A DNA stretch of 49,212 nucleotides from Clostridiales bacterium (GTDB taxonomy: Bacteria > Bacillota > Clostridia > Monoglobales > Monoglobaceae). Position 1 is the stretch's first letter. Every line of letters starts with the position of its first letter. The position numbers and the translations under genes were made by a program. Below the pieces are notes generated by a model that saw only the letters and a list, made by a program, of their open reading frames with translations, made no database searches and was not told the origin of the DNA. The stretch covers positions 1-49,212 of the forward strand of contig JAHZIG010000020.1 in the NCBI GenBank assembly GCA_019419865.1, given 5' to 3'. Positions 25,201 to 34,085 of the stretch are shown here, one piece after another.

Positions 25201-25695
25201 ATGTCAAATATTTCAGATAAGCATCCTATCGAGGGCTTGATGGCGTCGGCGATGTCCGGCCTAAAAAACATGATCGACGTTAATACGATCGTCGGAGACC
25301 CGATAACCACGCCGGACGGCACGGTCATAATGCCGATCTCTAAGGTCAGTCTCGGTTTTGGAGTGGGCGGCAGCGAATACATGCAGAAAAGACCGCTCAT
25401 AGGCTCGGGCGAGACCGAACCCGCGAACTTGTTCGGAGGCGGAACGGGCGGCGGGATCTCTCTGAGTCCGGTCGGCTTTCTTGTGGTCGGCGGCGGCACG
25501 ATAAGAATGGTATCCGTCAGCGAGGAGAACAGTATTTACGACCGCATTTTCGACGCGGTTCCGGTCGCGATAGATAAGATAACGGAGCTGTATAACGAGT
25601 ATAAGAAAAACAAGGACGGCGCTATAGACGTCGACGCGGAAGATATAGACGACGACTACGATTATACGGATTTATCGTCGGACGACGGCGAATGA
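25201..25695 (+). CDS. ytfJ: GerW/YtfJ family sporulation protein
   Basis: The protein of about 164 residues matches the YtfJ/GerW family: an N-terminal HPIEGLMASAMSGLKNMIDVNTIVG-type opening, then the glycine-rich segment (about residues 55-95) and a conserved IRMVSVS stretch. The C-terminal 50 residues are acidic. In Bacillus the protein is needed for spore germination and is made in the spore. The ATG at 25201 follows AAAGGA; two upstream starts in frame are weaker. Its position after DUF2953 is typical. Confidence 0.92.
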   Translation: MSNISDKHPIEGLMASAMSGLKNMIDVNTIVGDPITTPDGTVIMPISKVSLGFGVGGSEYMQKRPLIGSGETEPANLFGGGTGGGISLSPVGFLVVGGGTIRMVSVSEENSIYDRIFDAVPVAIDKITELYNEYKKNKDGAIDVDAEDIDDDYDYTDLSSDDGE

Positions 25696-25737
25696 TCTTA
25701 AGGAGTCGCTTAGTCTTTAAGGAGGAATGCAAACGTT

Positions 25738-27090
25738 TTGAATTACAGCAGAGTGAAAGCTAAATACGAGGAAAAGGGAAATGTTAGCCGAGCGGCGGGG
25801 CGTATTATGTTATTCTTCGTTTCCGTTATACTGGCGTTTTTCGCCGCGGTCGGAACGGAGGCGTACGCCGACGACGGGATGTTGGTTGTGGTGATCGACC
25901 CCGGACACGGCGGGACCGACTATGGAGCTACTTCGGTCGGAGGCCTAAACTACCAGGAAAAGATATTGAACTTTAAGCTGGCGGAATATTTACAGTATGA
26001 GCTTTCCAGATACGACGGCGTCACCGTCGCTTTAACGAGGTATGCGGACTACAAAATGACGTATGCCGAAAGAGCGACGTACGCCGAAAAGGTCGGCGCG
26101 GACGTGGTCATAAGTCTTCACTTTAACAGTTCCACCGACCGACAGACCCACGGCGCGGGCGTGTGCGTTTCGGGGATGTGGGAGTATACGCTGCCGGATC
26201 TTGGACAGAGCATATTAAACAGCCTGTCCGAGAACCTGGGAGTCGATATAACCGCCGGAGTATACACCAGATCGTCTCAGACTCAGATGTGGGACGATAC
26301 GAGAATGGCGGACTATTCGGGTCTGATGCGTGAAAACGGCTGGCGCGGGATACCTACGGTCTCCGTGGAGCACTGTTACCTGACCAGTTTCGACGATCTG
26401 ATATATTATAACTCCGACTCTATGCTTCAGGAGATGGCCGAGGCTGACGCTCAGGGTATCGCGAGCTATTACGGATTGCAGCTTAAGAATGAGAGTTCTT
26501 CTATAACCCGCACATACGACGAGGCTTATATGAGCGGCTACGACGACGGCACGTTCAGACCGCTCGCGTATATGACGAGAGCGGAGACGGCGGCGCTGCT
26601 TGCGAGACTCAGCGACGGCTACGACCCGAACACTCAGTATCAGACGACGCTCAGCGACGTCTATCCGACGGACTGGTATTATAACTATGTGGCGTACATG
26701 AACAGCATAGGCTTTATAACCGGCGACGTGTACGGAACCTACAGACCGAACGAATATATCTCGAGAGCCGAGTTTGCGATCCTGGCGTGCAGGTATCTCG
26801 GACTTCAGGAGAGCGACGGCGCGAGCGGGTTCGCGGACTGCGCGGGGCATATGGCGGACGGCTACATAGCGGCGCTAAGACGCGCGGGGTTTGCGGAAGG
26901 CGACGAGAACGGCGAATTCCAGCCGTTTAACCCGATGTCGAGATCGTCTATGGTAATGATAATGAATAGGATACTCGAAAGGTCTCCGGCATGTCCTGCC
27001 GAGAAGCAGAATCCGTTCAGCGATATAGACTCGTCGTATTGGGCGTACGACGATATTCTTGAGGCGACGGTCTCCCATAACGTAGGCTGA
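25738..27090 (+). CDS. N-acetylmuramoyl-L-alanine amidase with three SLH domains
   Basis: The 450-residue secreted protein has an N-terminal signal peptide (hydrophobic residues about 22-40, cleaving near AYA). An amidase_3 domain follows (about residues 50-245), with the zinc ligands His57 (DPGHGG), Glu73 (YQEK) and a His near residue 123 (SLHFNSS), and the catalytic Glu in VSVEHCY. Three SLH repeats (about 255-450) anchor it to cell-wall polymers. It cuts the amide bond between MurNAc and L-Ala in peptidoglycan. Translation appears to start at TTG with AGGAGG 12 bp upstream; an in-frame GTG at 25753 is an alternative. Confidence 0.93.
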   Translation: MNYSRVKAKYEEKGNVSRAAGRIMLFFVSVILAFFAAVGTEAYADDGMLVVVIDPGHGGTDYGATSVGGLNYQEKILNFKLAEYLQYELSRYDGVTVALTRYADYKMTYAERATYAEKVGADVVISLHFNSSTDRQTHGAGVCVSGMWEYTLPDLGQSILNSLSENLGVDITAGVYTRSSQTQMWDDTRMADYSGLMRENGWRGIPTVSVEHCYLTSFDDLIYYNSDSMLQEMAEADAQGIASYYGLQLKNESSSITRTYDEAYMSGYDDGTFRPLAYMTRAETAALLARLSDGYDPNTQYQTTLSDVYPTDWYYNYVAYMNSIGFITGDVYGTYRPNEYISRAEFAILACRYLGLQESDGASGFADCAGHMADGYIAALRRAGFAEGDENGEFQPFNPMSRSSMVMIMNRILERSPACPAEKQNPFSDIDSSYWAYDDILEATVSHNVG

Positions 27091-27388
27091 GCCGGGTAGA
27101 ATGGCAAATACTTAAAATAACTATAAAAACTGAATAATAGGCTCCGGTCATACATAATTGTATTTTAAATACATATATTATTAATATGTATCGGGCGAGC
27201 AATTTAAGCGGGCGGCGCTTAAAACGCGTGAAGGTCATATTTTACAGGACTACGTTTAAGATATGACGGACCGATGGCGGCGAAAAGAGATTTTTCGCTC
27301 CGAGCGGTCGGATTCATGAGTTTTTTGCGCCGCTTGTTTATCGATGCGGAAACCGATTATATTTTACATGTATACCGGAGATGATTTA

Positions 27389-28576
27389 GTGATAGCTAAC
27401 GTGCGAAACAGAGAGATTAGAAAAATAAGAAAAATACTTCTTGCGTTATTCATATTGTTCACGGCGGCCGTATATTCCGTTTGCTCAGGATATACGGCTT
27501 TTGCGCAGGCGGAATCCTCCATAGTGATAGAAAAGGAGAGCGGGAGGGTCTTATATCAGTACGACCCTCGGAAACAGATGGCCGTCGCGAGCACGACCAA
27601 GATAATGACCGCGATCGTCGCCATCGAGTACGGCGATCCGGACGATATAGTAACGGTCAGCGCCAACGCGGCGAATACCGAGGGTTCGAGCATGTATTTG
27701 GAGTCGGGCGAGGAGATCGGCCTGAATAATCTGCTCTACGGATTGATGTTATCGTCCGGAAACGACGCGGCCGTCGCGATCTCGGAGCATATAACCGAGA
27801 AAACGGGTCTGGATTTCGTGGGCTTGATGAATGAAAAGGCAAGAAGCCTCGGGGCGGAGTCCACGCATTTTGACAATCCCAACGGGCTCCCGTCCGATAC
27901 GCATTACAGTACCGCGTACGATATGGCCGTTATAACCAAGTACGCGCTGGACAACCCAAAATTCAAAGAGATCGTCTCAACCAAGAGCGTATCTCTCCCC
28001 GGGCAGAACGGAGACTACGGCAGAGCGCTTACCAATCACAATAAACTACTGAGTATGTGCGAAGGCTGTATAGGCGTTAAGACGGGTTACACCAAAAGCG
28101 CGGGCAGATGCCTGGTCTCGGCCGTCGAAAGAGGAGGGATGACCCTTATATGCGTCACTCTAAACGATCCGGACGACTGGAACGATCATATGTATCTTTA
28201 CGATCAATTGTTTTCCGAGTACGGCTTCAAAAAAATCATAAGCAAAACGGATAAGCTGGCCGAAATAAAAGTTGAGAACGGAACGAGCGAATATATAAAA
28301 CTCGTTTCCGATAAGGAGTATTCGCTGCCTTTGAATGAAAACGATAAATACGCTATCGAGACCGACGTAAATCCGGAATACGCCCTGCCGGTGAGCGCGG
28401 GCGACGTACTCGGCTCCGGCCGGATAATCTTAAACGGGGAGGAGTACGGACGGTTCAACCTGATAGCCGAAAACTCTGTAGATGAGATCCCGGCGGATAC
28501 CTTTTCCGAGAAGCTAAAAGACAATATGAGCGGGATATTATCGTTCTTTATGCAACTGTTTACAGGCCAAAGATAG
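27389..28576 (+). CDS. dacF: D-alanyl-D-alanine carboxypeptidase (S11, DacF-like)
   Basis: The protein of 395 residues has a basic N-terminus, a signal peptide ending near YTAFAQA, and the serine D,D-peptidase domain. From the GTG start, the active-site motifs are Ser68-x-x-Lys71 (STTK), SGN at 123-125 and KTG at 231-233. A C-terminal beta domain (about 285-375) and an amphipathic C-terminal helix (MSGILSFFMQLFTG) that tethers it to the membrane follow. It trims the terminal D-Ala of peptidoglycan pentapeptides. I chose the GTG at 27389 because CCGGAG lies 9 bp before it; ATGs at 27344 and 27368 in the same frame lack a clear site. Confidence 0.93.
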   Translation: MIANVRNREIRKIRKILLALFILFTAAVYSVCSGYTAFAQAESSIVIEKESGRVLYQYDPRKQMAVASTTKIMTAIVAIEYGDPDDIVTVSANAANTEGSSMYLESGEEIGLNNLLYGLMLSSGNDAAVAISEHITEKTGLDFVGLMNEKARSLGAESTHFDNPNGLPSDTHYSTAYDMAVITKYALDNPKFKEIVSTKSVSLPGQNGDYGRALTNHNKLLSMCEGCIGVKTGYTKSAGRCLVSAVERGGMTLICVTLNDPDDWNDHMYLYDQLFSEYGFKKIISKTDKLAEIKVENGTSEYIKLVSDKEYSLPLNENDKYAIETDVNPEYALPVSAGDVLGSGRIILNGEEYGRFNLIAENSVDEIPADTFSEKLKDNMSGILSFFMQLFTGQR

Positions 28577-28593
28577 AAATCGGGAGAATAAAA

Positions 28594-28618
28594 AACGACC
28601 GGAGTTTTTCCGGTCGTT
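28594..28618. terminator. Bidirectional terminator between dacF and the large SLH gene
   Basis: AACGACCGG and CCGGTCGTT form a perfect 9-bp stem around AGTTTTT, with A and T runs flanking. It lies between two convergent genes. Confidence 0.85.
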
Positions 28619-28637
28619 AAAATATTTTGCGGTTCGC

Positions 28638-30965
28638 TTAATATATAATGTTATATACTTCCCAGACCATTTTAGCGGCCTCGGCGCGGGTGGCGGTTCC
28701 TCTCGGGAGGAACGTTCCGTCGGTGTAGCCGTTTATAACGTTGAGGCCGACGAGCTCGGCGACCGCGTTTTTAGCGTAGTCCGCGATGTTGTCCGCGTCG
28801 CTGAAAGTAAGCTCCACTTCGTCGCCGGTCTGACCCAGGGCTCTGTATAATATTGTCGCCATATCCTGTCTCATGATACTTTCGCCTATGCCGAAGTACT
28901 CGTCCGACTGGCCCTCTACGTATCCGGCCTCTACCGCCGAAGCGACGTAGTCGGTGTACCAAGCGTTAGGATCGACGTCGTTGAAAGAAGTAACTATGTT
29001 CTCTTTGTATACGCCGAACATAAGAACTACCATCTTACAGAACTGTTCGCGGGTGACCTCTCCCGCGGGATTGAATTCGCCGTCGCCCATACCGTTGACG
29101 ATACCGGCGTTGGTAAGACCTATTATGGCTTCCTGAGCCCATTCGTAATTGTCTATATCGGTATACGGGTTATCTCCTACCAAGCTCGGCGCGTACGTAG
29201 GCGACGCGGTAGGACTTACGTCCGGGTATATGGTTCCGCTCGTGTTAGAGCCTGTGTTGTCGCCGCTCGAGCCAGAGCCGCTCGAAGTCCAGCCGTTAGC
29301 CATATTGTCGCTTGAAGTCGGAGAAGTCGAGCGCGTTATAATACTGTCTTTTTGTCCTAAGTAGTAGCTTGTTCCGTTGTATTCGTAGTAAACGCTTATA
29401 TATACGTTCGTATCCGACGGGTACGTCGTGGGGCTGGCGAGGATGCCTATCGTAAGCTCCGTATCTCCGGAAGCGAAAGCGCTCTCCGCCTCGTCTATAA
29501 GCTCGTTTGTCGATTTGTTATAGAGGCGCACCGTCACGTTAGCGTCGTGGTTTGAAATACTCGAGTTTCTGGTCACGGTCACCTGCCATCTGATATTGCG
29601 GTATATGCTGTCCGGAACGGTGAAGGTCGGCAGATGTTGAGAGATCTCCTCGTCCGAATCCATATTGGAAAGTATATCGTTCAGATCGGCTATCAGGTAC
29701 TCTTTATAGGAACCGGTATAATTTTCCTCAATATCGTCAATTGTCGAGTTTACCATATTCCTGAGCGAGGTCAGATACGTTTCGTAATATGCGTCAGTAC
29801 TATTTTGCTTTATCGTGTCGTATTGCATCTCGTACGAGGCGATCCTGGTCTGATATACTTCCGCTTCGGTTCCGGTCAGGCGTTCGAGCGCCGAGTCTAC
29901 GTATGTAACGTAGGTCTCTATCTCGCTTTTCGCGGTCTCAAGCTCGGCGATAGCGGTCGTAGCCGGTCTTAAATTATCCGGCGTCGTCTTTGAAACGCTC
30001 TCGTAGGTAGCGCTGAGATATTCGTAGTTTATCGCGTCGTCGTTATTTTCGACACCCGAGAAATTTTTGCGTATCTGCATAACGCCTATAACTTCGCGCA
30101 TCGCCGTAGCCGCGCTTCTGAGCGTCTGCACGTCGTCTATCTCGATATTGTCTATCGAGAGCGCCGTGTCTACCGTCGCCTGCGAGGTCCGGGAGAGCGC
30201 GTTGTACGCGTCGATCGCTTCCTGAGCCGGGGTCGCGTACATATTATTTATTTCGCTTGAAGTAAGCAGAGTACTCGTATCCGACGGGGTTCTGTAATAC
30301 GAAAGCTCGCTCGCGGCGGGAAGGGCGATTATTTGATTATAAACGGCTTCCTCGTCTTCGCTCATCTCCGGCATGTTTACGCCCTCGATAAAATCGAGCT
30401 CGGGAACGAACGTTATATCGACCGAAGTCTCGCCGTCCGTCCTCGTAGCGGTAAAGCCGTCCACAGTCAGATTATCCGCGCTTATCTCATCGTCTATGTT
30501 GACCGTCGCGCTGCATATGGTTACGGCGCCGCTTATCGTGGTTTCCTCGCTCGACCAGTCCACGGTAATGGTCTGATTATTGCCGACCGACTGGTTCGCT
30601 CCGCTCAGCCCGCTTCCGGGGACGACGTTTGTGACCGTACTTCCTTCGATCGTAGTCCTGAATACAAAAGAATCGATCTCGGGCATATCGTCTGCGGTCG
30701 CGAATATGACTCTGTATACGTTTTCTGTATCCGTCGTATATATCGTGACGTTAACTCCGACGTTTACGCTTTCGGCGTCGCCGGTATCCGTTCCGTCCGG
30801 CGAAGCGGTCGGCGAGGCCGTCGGCTCGCTTAAAGTCGCTTCCGCCGAATATGCGGGCTGCGACGCGGAGACGTCTTCGTTCTCCGCGAAAACAGACAGA
30901 CCTGCGTATCCCGGTATGATCATAGAAAGCGACAGGAGTCCGCAAATTATCTTTTTGTTTTTCAT
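28638..30965 (-). CDS. Large SLH-domain surface protein
   Basis: The 775-residue secreted protein opens with a signal peptide (MKNKKIICGLLSLSMIIPGYAGLS, cleaved near VFA) and a Ser/Thr/Pro-rich linker. Residues about 65-190 look like a beta-sandwich, possibly cohesin- or carbohydrate-binding-like; this is weak. A long helical region (about 200-460) follows, then a second beta-like domain and a Pro/Thr-Ser/Gly linker, and three SLH repeats at the C-terminus (about 590-775). It should sit on the cell wall via SLH binding to pyruvylated polymers. Its role, scaffold, adhesion or S-layer component, is unknown. The start follows GGAGGAGG. Confidence 0.85.
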   Translation of the reverse strand: MKNKKIICGLLSLSMIIPGYAGLSVFAENEDVSASQPAYSAEATLSEPTASPTASPDGTDTGDAESVNVGVNVTIYTTDTENVYRVIFATADDMPEIDSFVFRTTIEGSTVTNVVPGSGLSGANQSVGNNQTITVDWSSEETTISGAVTICSATVNIDDEISADNLTVDGFTATRTDGETSVDITFVPELDFIEGVNMPEMSEDEEAVYNQIIALPAASELSYYRTPSDTSTLLTSSEINNMYATPAQEAIDAYNALSRTSQATVDTALSIDNIEIDDVQTLRSAATAMREVIGVMQIRKNFSGVENNDDAINYEYLSATYESVSKTTPDNLRPATTAIAELETAKSEIETYVTYVDSALERLTGTEAEVYQTRIASYEMQYDTIKQNSTDAYYETYLTSLRNMVNSTIDDIEENYTGSYKEYLIADLNDILSNMDSDEEISQHLPTFTVPDSIYRNIRWQVTVTRNSSISNHDANVTVRLYNKSTNELIDEAESAFASGDTELTIGILASPTTYPSDTNVYISVYYEYNGTSYYLGQKDSIITRSTSPTSSDNMANGWTSSGSGSSGDNTGSNTSGTIYPDVSPTASPTYAPSLVGDNPYTDIDNYEWAQEAIIGLTNAGIVNGMGDGEFNPAGEVTREQFCKMVVLMFGVYKENIVTSFNDVDPNAWYTDYVASAVEAGYVEGQSDEYFGIGESIMRQDMATILYRALGQTGDEVELTFSDADNIADYAKNAVAELVGLNVINGYTDGTFLPRGTATRAEAAKMVWEVYNIIY

Positions 30966-31166
30966 TATATTTCCTCCTCCAAATTTATATGTAAATAATT
31001 CGCTATAAATTTCTAATCATTAGGCTTCTGTTTGGATCTCTTCTCTGGCGAAAAACATAGAAATTTACATTAATTTAGTATATCATTACAATGTTTTTAT
31101 AGCGTTAAATAAATATTACAATTGTGTAATAGGACTACGGAATTTATTCCCAGCGCAGGTTTGGAG

Positions 31167-31676
31167 TTAGGTATCGTATTTATAATAATACAGTATATCC
31201 GCGTCCAAGTCGTATACCGCTAAACTGAAATTGAAAGAATGCGCAGAAAATATATCGTCGCCGTATTTATCCGCAGCGTCCGGGTTTCTGTTTATAAACT
31301 TGTAAAAACCGTTGTTTATCTCGGGTATCTTAGCGTCGCTCGCTAAGTCGTACGCATATTCGACTCCGTCCTTTTCTCCGCCGTACATGATCAGCCGCAG
31401 ATTTTCCGAGAGAGGAAGTCTGTTCCAATCGGCGACTTGTTTCAGCGCCTTTTTTCTGCTTTGCGAGCAGTCCAGGATCAGTCTATAAGAACCTTCGCCT
31501 TGGAATCCGCCGTGCGAATCGTATTCGTCTACGATAATATAATCGTCTTTATCGAATCCAAACTCATATCTAAGTTCAAGATCGCCGGCGAGCATAAATT
31601 GGAATACGCTGAAAACCAGCGCTATAAATATAACTGAAAATAGAATGATCAAAGCTGTACAAATAACCTTTTTCAT
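31167..31676 (-). CDS. Membrane-anchored small protein of unknown function
   Basis: The 169-residue protein has one N-terminal membrane helix (about residues 5-28) and a small extracytoplasmic domain of about 135 residues rich in charged and aromatic residues (YDSHGGFQGEGSY, YDLDADILYYYKYDT). I do not recognise the family. The ATG at 31676 follows TGAGG at 9 bp; a TTG five codons upstream in frame lacks one. It sits among SLH genes, which makes an envelope role plausible. Confidence 0.65.
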   Translation of the reverse strand: MKKVICTALIILFSVIFIALVFSVFQFMLAGDLELRYEFGFDKDDYIIVDEYDSHGGFQGEGSYRLILDCSQSRKKALKQVADWNRLPLSENLRLIMYGGEKDGVEYAYDLASDAKIPEINNGFYKFINRNPDAADKYGDDIFSAHSFNFSLAVYDLDADILYYYKYDT

Positions 31677-31741
31677 AACAGTCAACCTCAAATTTACAAA
31701 ATACGCGCGCGGGCGCTGCGATCGTTTAATAAAAAAATCAA

Positions 31742-31770
31742 GCGGCGGCCAACGCAGAGCTTAGCCGCCG
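31742..31770 (-). terminator. Terminator after the SLH-CAP gene
   Basis: On the minus strand CGGCGGC pairs with GCCGCCG around a 14-nt loop, followed after GCTTGA by seven Ts. It lies just past the SLH-CAP stop codon. Confidence 0.7.
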
Positions 31771-31790
31771 TATACGTGCCGTTATTTTAG

Positions 31791-32978
31791 TTAACCGGTA
31801 AAACACTGCGTCCAGTAGATCCCGTAGTCTCCGCCGTCGGCGACGCCGATACCGATCTGTTTCAGATCCGGGTTTAAGATGTTGGCTCTGTGTCCCGCCG
31901 AATTCATCCACGACTCCATGACCGCCTCGGGGGTCCGCTGCCCCGCGGCGATGTTTTCGGCCGCCGTATAGTACGAGATACCGGCCGCGGACATTCTGTC
32001 GAAAGGCGAGAGTCCGTCGAGGTTGATGTGAGATAGATAGCCGTTTGCCGCCATATCCTCGCTGTGCGCCTGCGCGACTCGATCGAGTTCGTCGCTGTAG
32101 GTAAGCGCGTTGAGACCGTTCGCCGCGCGCTCAGCGTTTACAAGCTCGAATACCTCCCGCTTGAACGCGGCTATCGTATCGTTGGTTGTCTCGCCGGTAG
32201 TTTCGCCGGTAGTTTCGCCGGTAGTTTCGCCGGTAGTTTCGCCGGTAGTTTCGTCGGTTGTTTCGCCGGCTGTCTCGCCGACAATATCGCCGTTCGTTTC
32301 GGACGGATCGCCTTGGTTTTCGATTATGGCCGAAGCGTTGGAATCTATAAGCAGATCGACGGCTAAGTTGAGTTCGGTTACGTCGGCGGCGTCTGTATCA
32401 AGCCTGTTTAAGAGCGTGCATAATTCGGCTCTGGTCATAGGCTCGTACGGCGCGAAGCCGTCGCCCTTGCCCTGCATTATCCCGTTGTCGAGCGCGGACG
32501 AGATTATCGCGCAGAGATCGGCGTCCGACGAGTATTGACTGTAGTCGGACATGGTGGAGGCGGAGGAGCTGGCGTAATCCGGATCTATCCCATAGATCGG
32601 CAGGATCGCGTATGCGGCTTCAAATCTCTCGAGCGGCTGGTCGGGGTAAAGATTTCCATCCGAATATATGGGCAGCAAAAGCCCCGCCGCCGAGTACGGG
32701 CCGTACCAATCCTGCGGCTCGACGTCGCGCCAAAACATATAGCCGTTTTCGTTTTGGGTCAAGCCGTACATCGTAGTCAGTATTTTCAGAAATTCAGCTC
32801 TTGTGATGGAGTCGTCGGGTCTGAACGAGCCGTCGGGATAACCGTTTAGATAGCCGAGTTCGGTCATCGCGTCTATCTCGCTCTCAGCCCAATGCCCCGC
32901 CGTGTCGGAAAACGCGAACCCGTAAGCGCCAGTAAATAACACAAGCGCCGCGATAAGCGCCGATAAAAGTTTTTTCAT
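31791..32978 (-). CDS. SLH-anchored CAP (SCP/PR-1) domain secreted protein
   Basis: The 395-residue protein has a signal peptide (cleaved near GFAFS), three SLH repeats (about residues 23-205), a Thr/Gly/Glu repeat linker (about 228-268) and a CAP domain (about 270-395). CAP features are FELVNAERAANGL, HSEDMAANGYLSHIN, GHRANILNP and IYWTQCF. Cysteine-rich secretory/PR-1-like CAP domains in bacteria are usually cell-surface proteins of uncertain function. The start ATG has an AAGGGGGA site. It is oriented with hslO and the EF-G-like gene on the minus strand. Confidence 0.9.
   Translation of the reverse strand: MKKLLSALIAALVLFTGAYGFAFSDTAGHWAESEIDAMTELGYLNGYPDGSFRPDDSITRAEFLKILTTMYGLTQNENGYMFWRDVEPQDWYGPYSAAGLLLPIYSDGNLYPDQPLERFEAAYAILPIYGIDPDYASSSASTMSDYSQYSSDADLCAIISSALDNGIMQGKGDGFAPYEPMTRAELCTLLNRLDTDAADVTELNLAVDLLIDSNASAIIENQGDPSETNGDIVGETAGETTDETTGETTGETTGETTGETTGETTNDTIAAFKREVFELVNAERAANGLNALTYSDELDRVAQAHSEDMAANGYLSHINLDGLSPFDRMSAAGISYYTAAENIAAGQRTPEAVMESWMNSAGHRANILNPDLKQIGIGVADGGDYGIYWTQCFTG
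32188..32292 (-). repeat. 12-bp tandem repeat encoding the Thr-Gly-Glu-Thr linker
   Basis: Units GTAGTTTCGCCG are arranged head to tail with at least four identical copies, flanked by diverged ones (GTTGTCTCGCCG, GTAGTTTCGTCG, GTTGTTTCGCCG, GCTGTCTCGCCG). The 12-bp period keeps the frame. Identical units make replication slippage likely, so linker length may vary between strains. Confidence 0.9.
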
Positions 32979-33010
32979 GTTAAGATCCCCCTTGATATTT
33001 AATTTGATCG

Positions 33011-33889
33011 CTATCTCTTACACCTTTTTTGAAGTTCTATAAGGTCTTCGGTAGCGAACGAATACTTATTGTCGCAAAAATGACAAGCCAGTTCGGCGCC
33101 CTTGCCGTCGTCTATCATTTCCTGCAGGGTATCGCGGCCTAAGGAGACGAGCGCGGTCTCCATTCTCTCTTTTGAACAGCCGCAGTTATATCTAACGGAT
33201 TCCTCCTCGAGGATATCGACGTCGAAGCCAAGCATCACATATTTTATTATTTCTTCGGGCGTCATGCCTTTAGACAGCATTTCGGTGACGCTCATAAGTC
33301 CGCCTATCGAGCTTTCAAGCTTTGAAAGACTCTTCTCGTCGCATTCGGGCATTACCTGAATAATAAACCCGCCGGCGCATTTGATAGAATAATCGCGGTC
33401 GACCAGCACGCCTAAAGCCACGACGCTCGGAACCTGTTCCGACTGCATGAAGTAGAAGGCTATGTCGTCGCCGATCTCGCCGGTTTGCAGCGGGACCTGT
33501 CCTACGTACGGCTCCTTGAGCTTTAAGTCCTTTATAACGCCCAAAACGCCGTTTCCTACGGCTCCGCCGACGTCGAGCTTGCCGTTTTCCTTGAGCGGTA
33601 TATCGACTATAGGATTCTCGACGTAGCCCTTGACCTCGCCGTGAGAGTTTGCGACTACCACGAGCATGTTCAGCGGGCCGTCGCATTTTATCTGAAGCGT
33701 GACCGTCCCGTCCTCTTCCTTGAGCGATCCGCCCATCATAAGCCCCGCGCTGATAAGTCTGCCGAGCGCCGCCGCCGCGACCGGCGACAATTTATGATAT
33801 AAATTAGCCCGGTTCACCGTTTCGGTCGCGTCTAACGCGTACACGCGCATGAAACCGTCTTTCGTTATTCCTTTAACAAGTTTGTCCAT
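33011..33889 (-). CDS. hslO: Redox-regulated chaperone Hsp33
   Basis: The 292-residue protein is a full-length Hsp33 holdase, activated by oxidation of its zinc centre in the cytoplasm. The N-terminal substrate domain is intact, and the C-terminal redox switch is visible as CGC near residue 236 and CHFC near 271, the usual CxC ... CxxC zinc motif. The ATG follows GGAGG. The gene lies between the SLH-CAP gene and the EF-G-like gene on the same strand. Confidence 0.95.
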   Translation of the reverse strand: MDKLVKGITKDGFMRVYALDATETVNRANLYHKLSPVAAAALGRLISAGLMMGGSLKEEDGTVTLQIKCDGPLNMLVVVANSHGEVKGYVENPIVDIPLKENGKLDVGGAVGNGVLGVIKDLKLKEPYVGQVPLQTGEIGDDIAFYFMQSEQVPSVVALGVLVDRDYSIKCAGGFIIQVMPECDEKSLSKLESSIGGLMSVTEMLSKGMTPEEIIKYVMLGFDVDILEEESVRYNCGCSKERMETALVSLGRDTLQEMIDDGKGAELACHFCDNKYSFATEDLIELQKRCKR

Positions 33890-34038
33890 ATAAAAACCTC
33901 CGTAGCCTAAGCTTGATTTGATATCTGACGATATAACTATTTTATTATACCAAAAACAATAGTATAAAGCAATAAGATCGGATATGTAAAATATCGGTCC
34001 GCGTTTTTGGTAATTTGTAGGCGCTCAGCGATAGAAAA

Positions 34039-34063
34039 CCCGAAGAGCGTCATACTCTTCGGG
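34039..34063 (-). terminator. Terminator after the EF-G-like gene
   Basis: CCCGAAGAG and CTCTTCGGG form a perfect 9-bp stem with a 7-nt loop; on the minus strand it is followed by TTTTCT. It lies 23 bp past the stop codon. Confidence 0.8.
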
Positions 34064-34085
34064 CAAATGATTACTTGATCGTCAA

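Noticed and set aside
30966..31166. c-di-GMP riboswitch before the large SLH gene
   Set aside because: The minus strand lacks the conserved GEMM core sequences, although the region is AT-rich and may contain the promoter.
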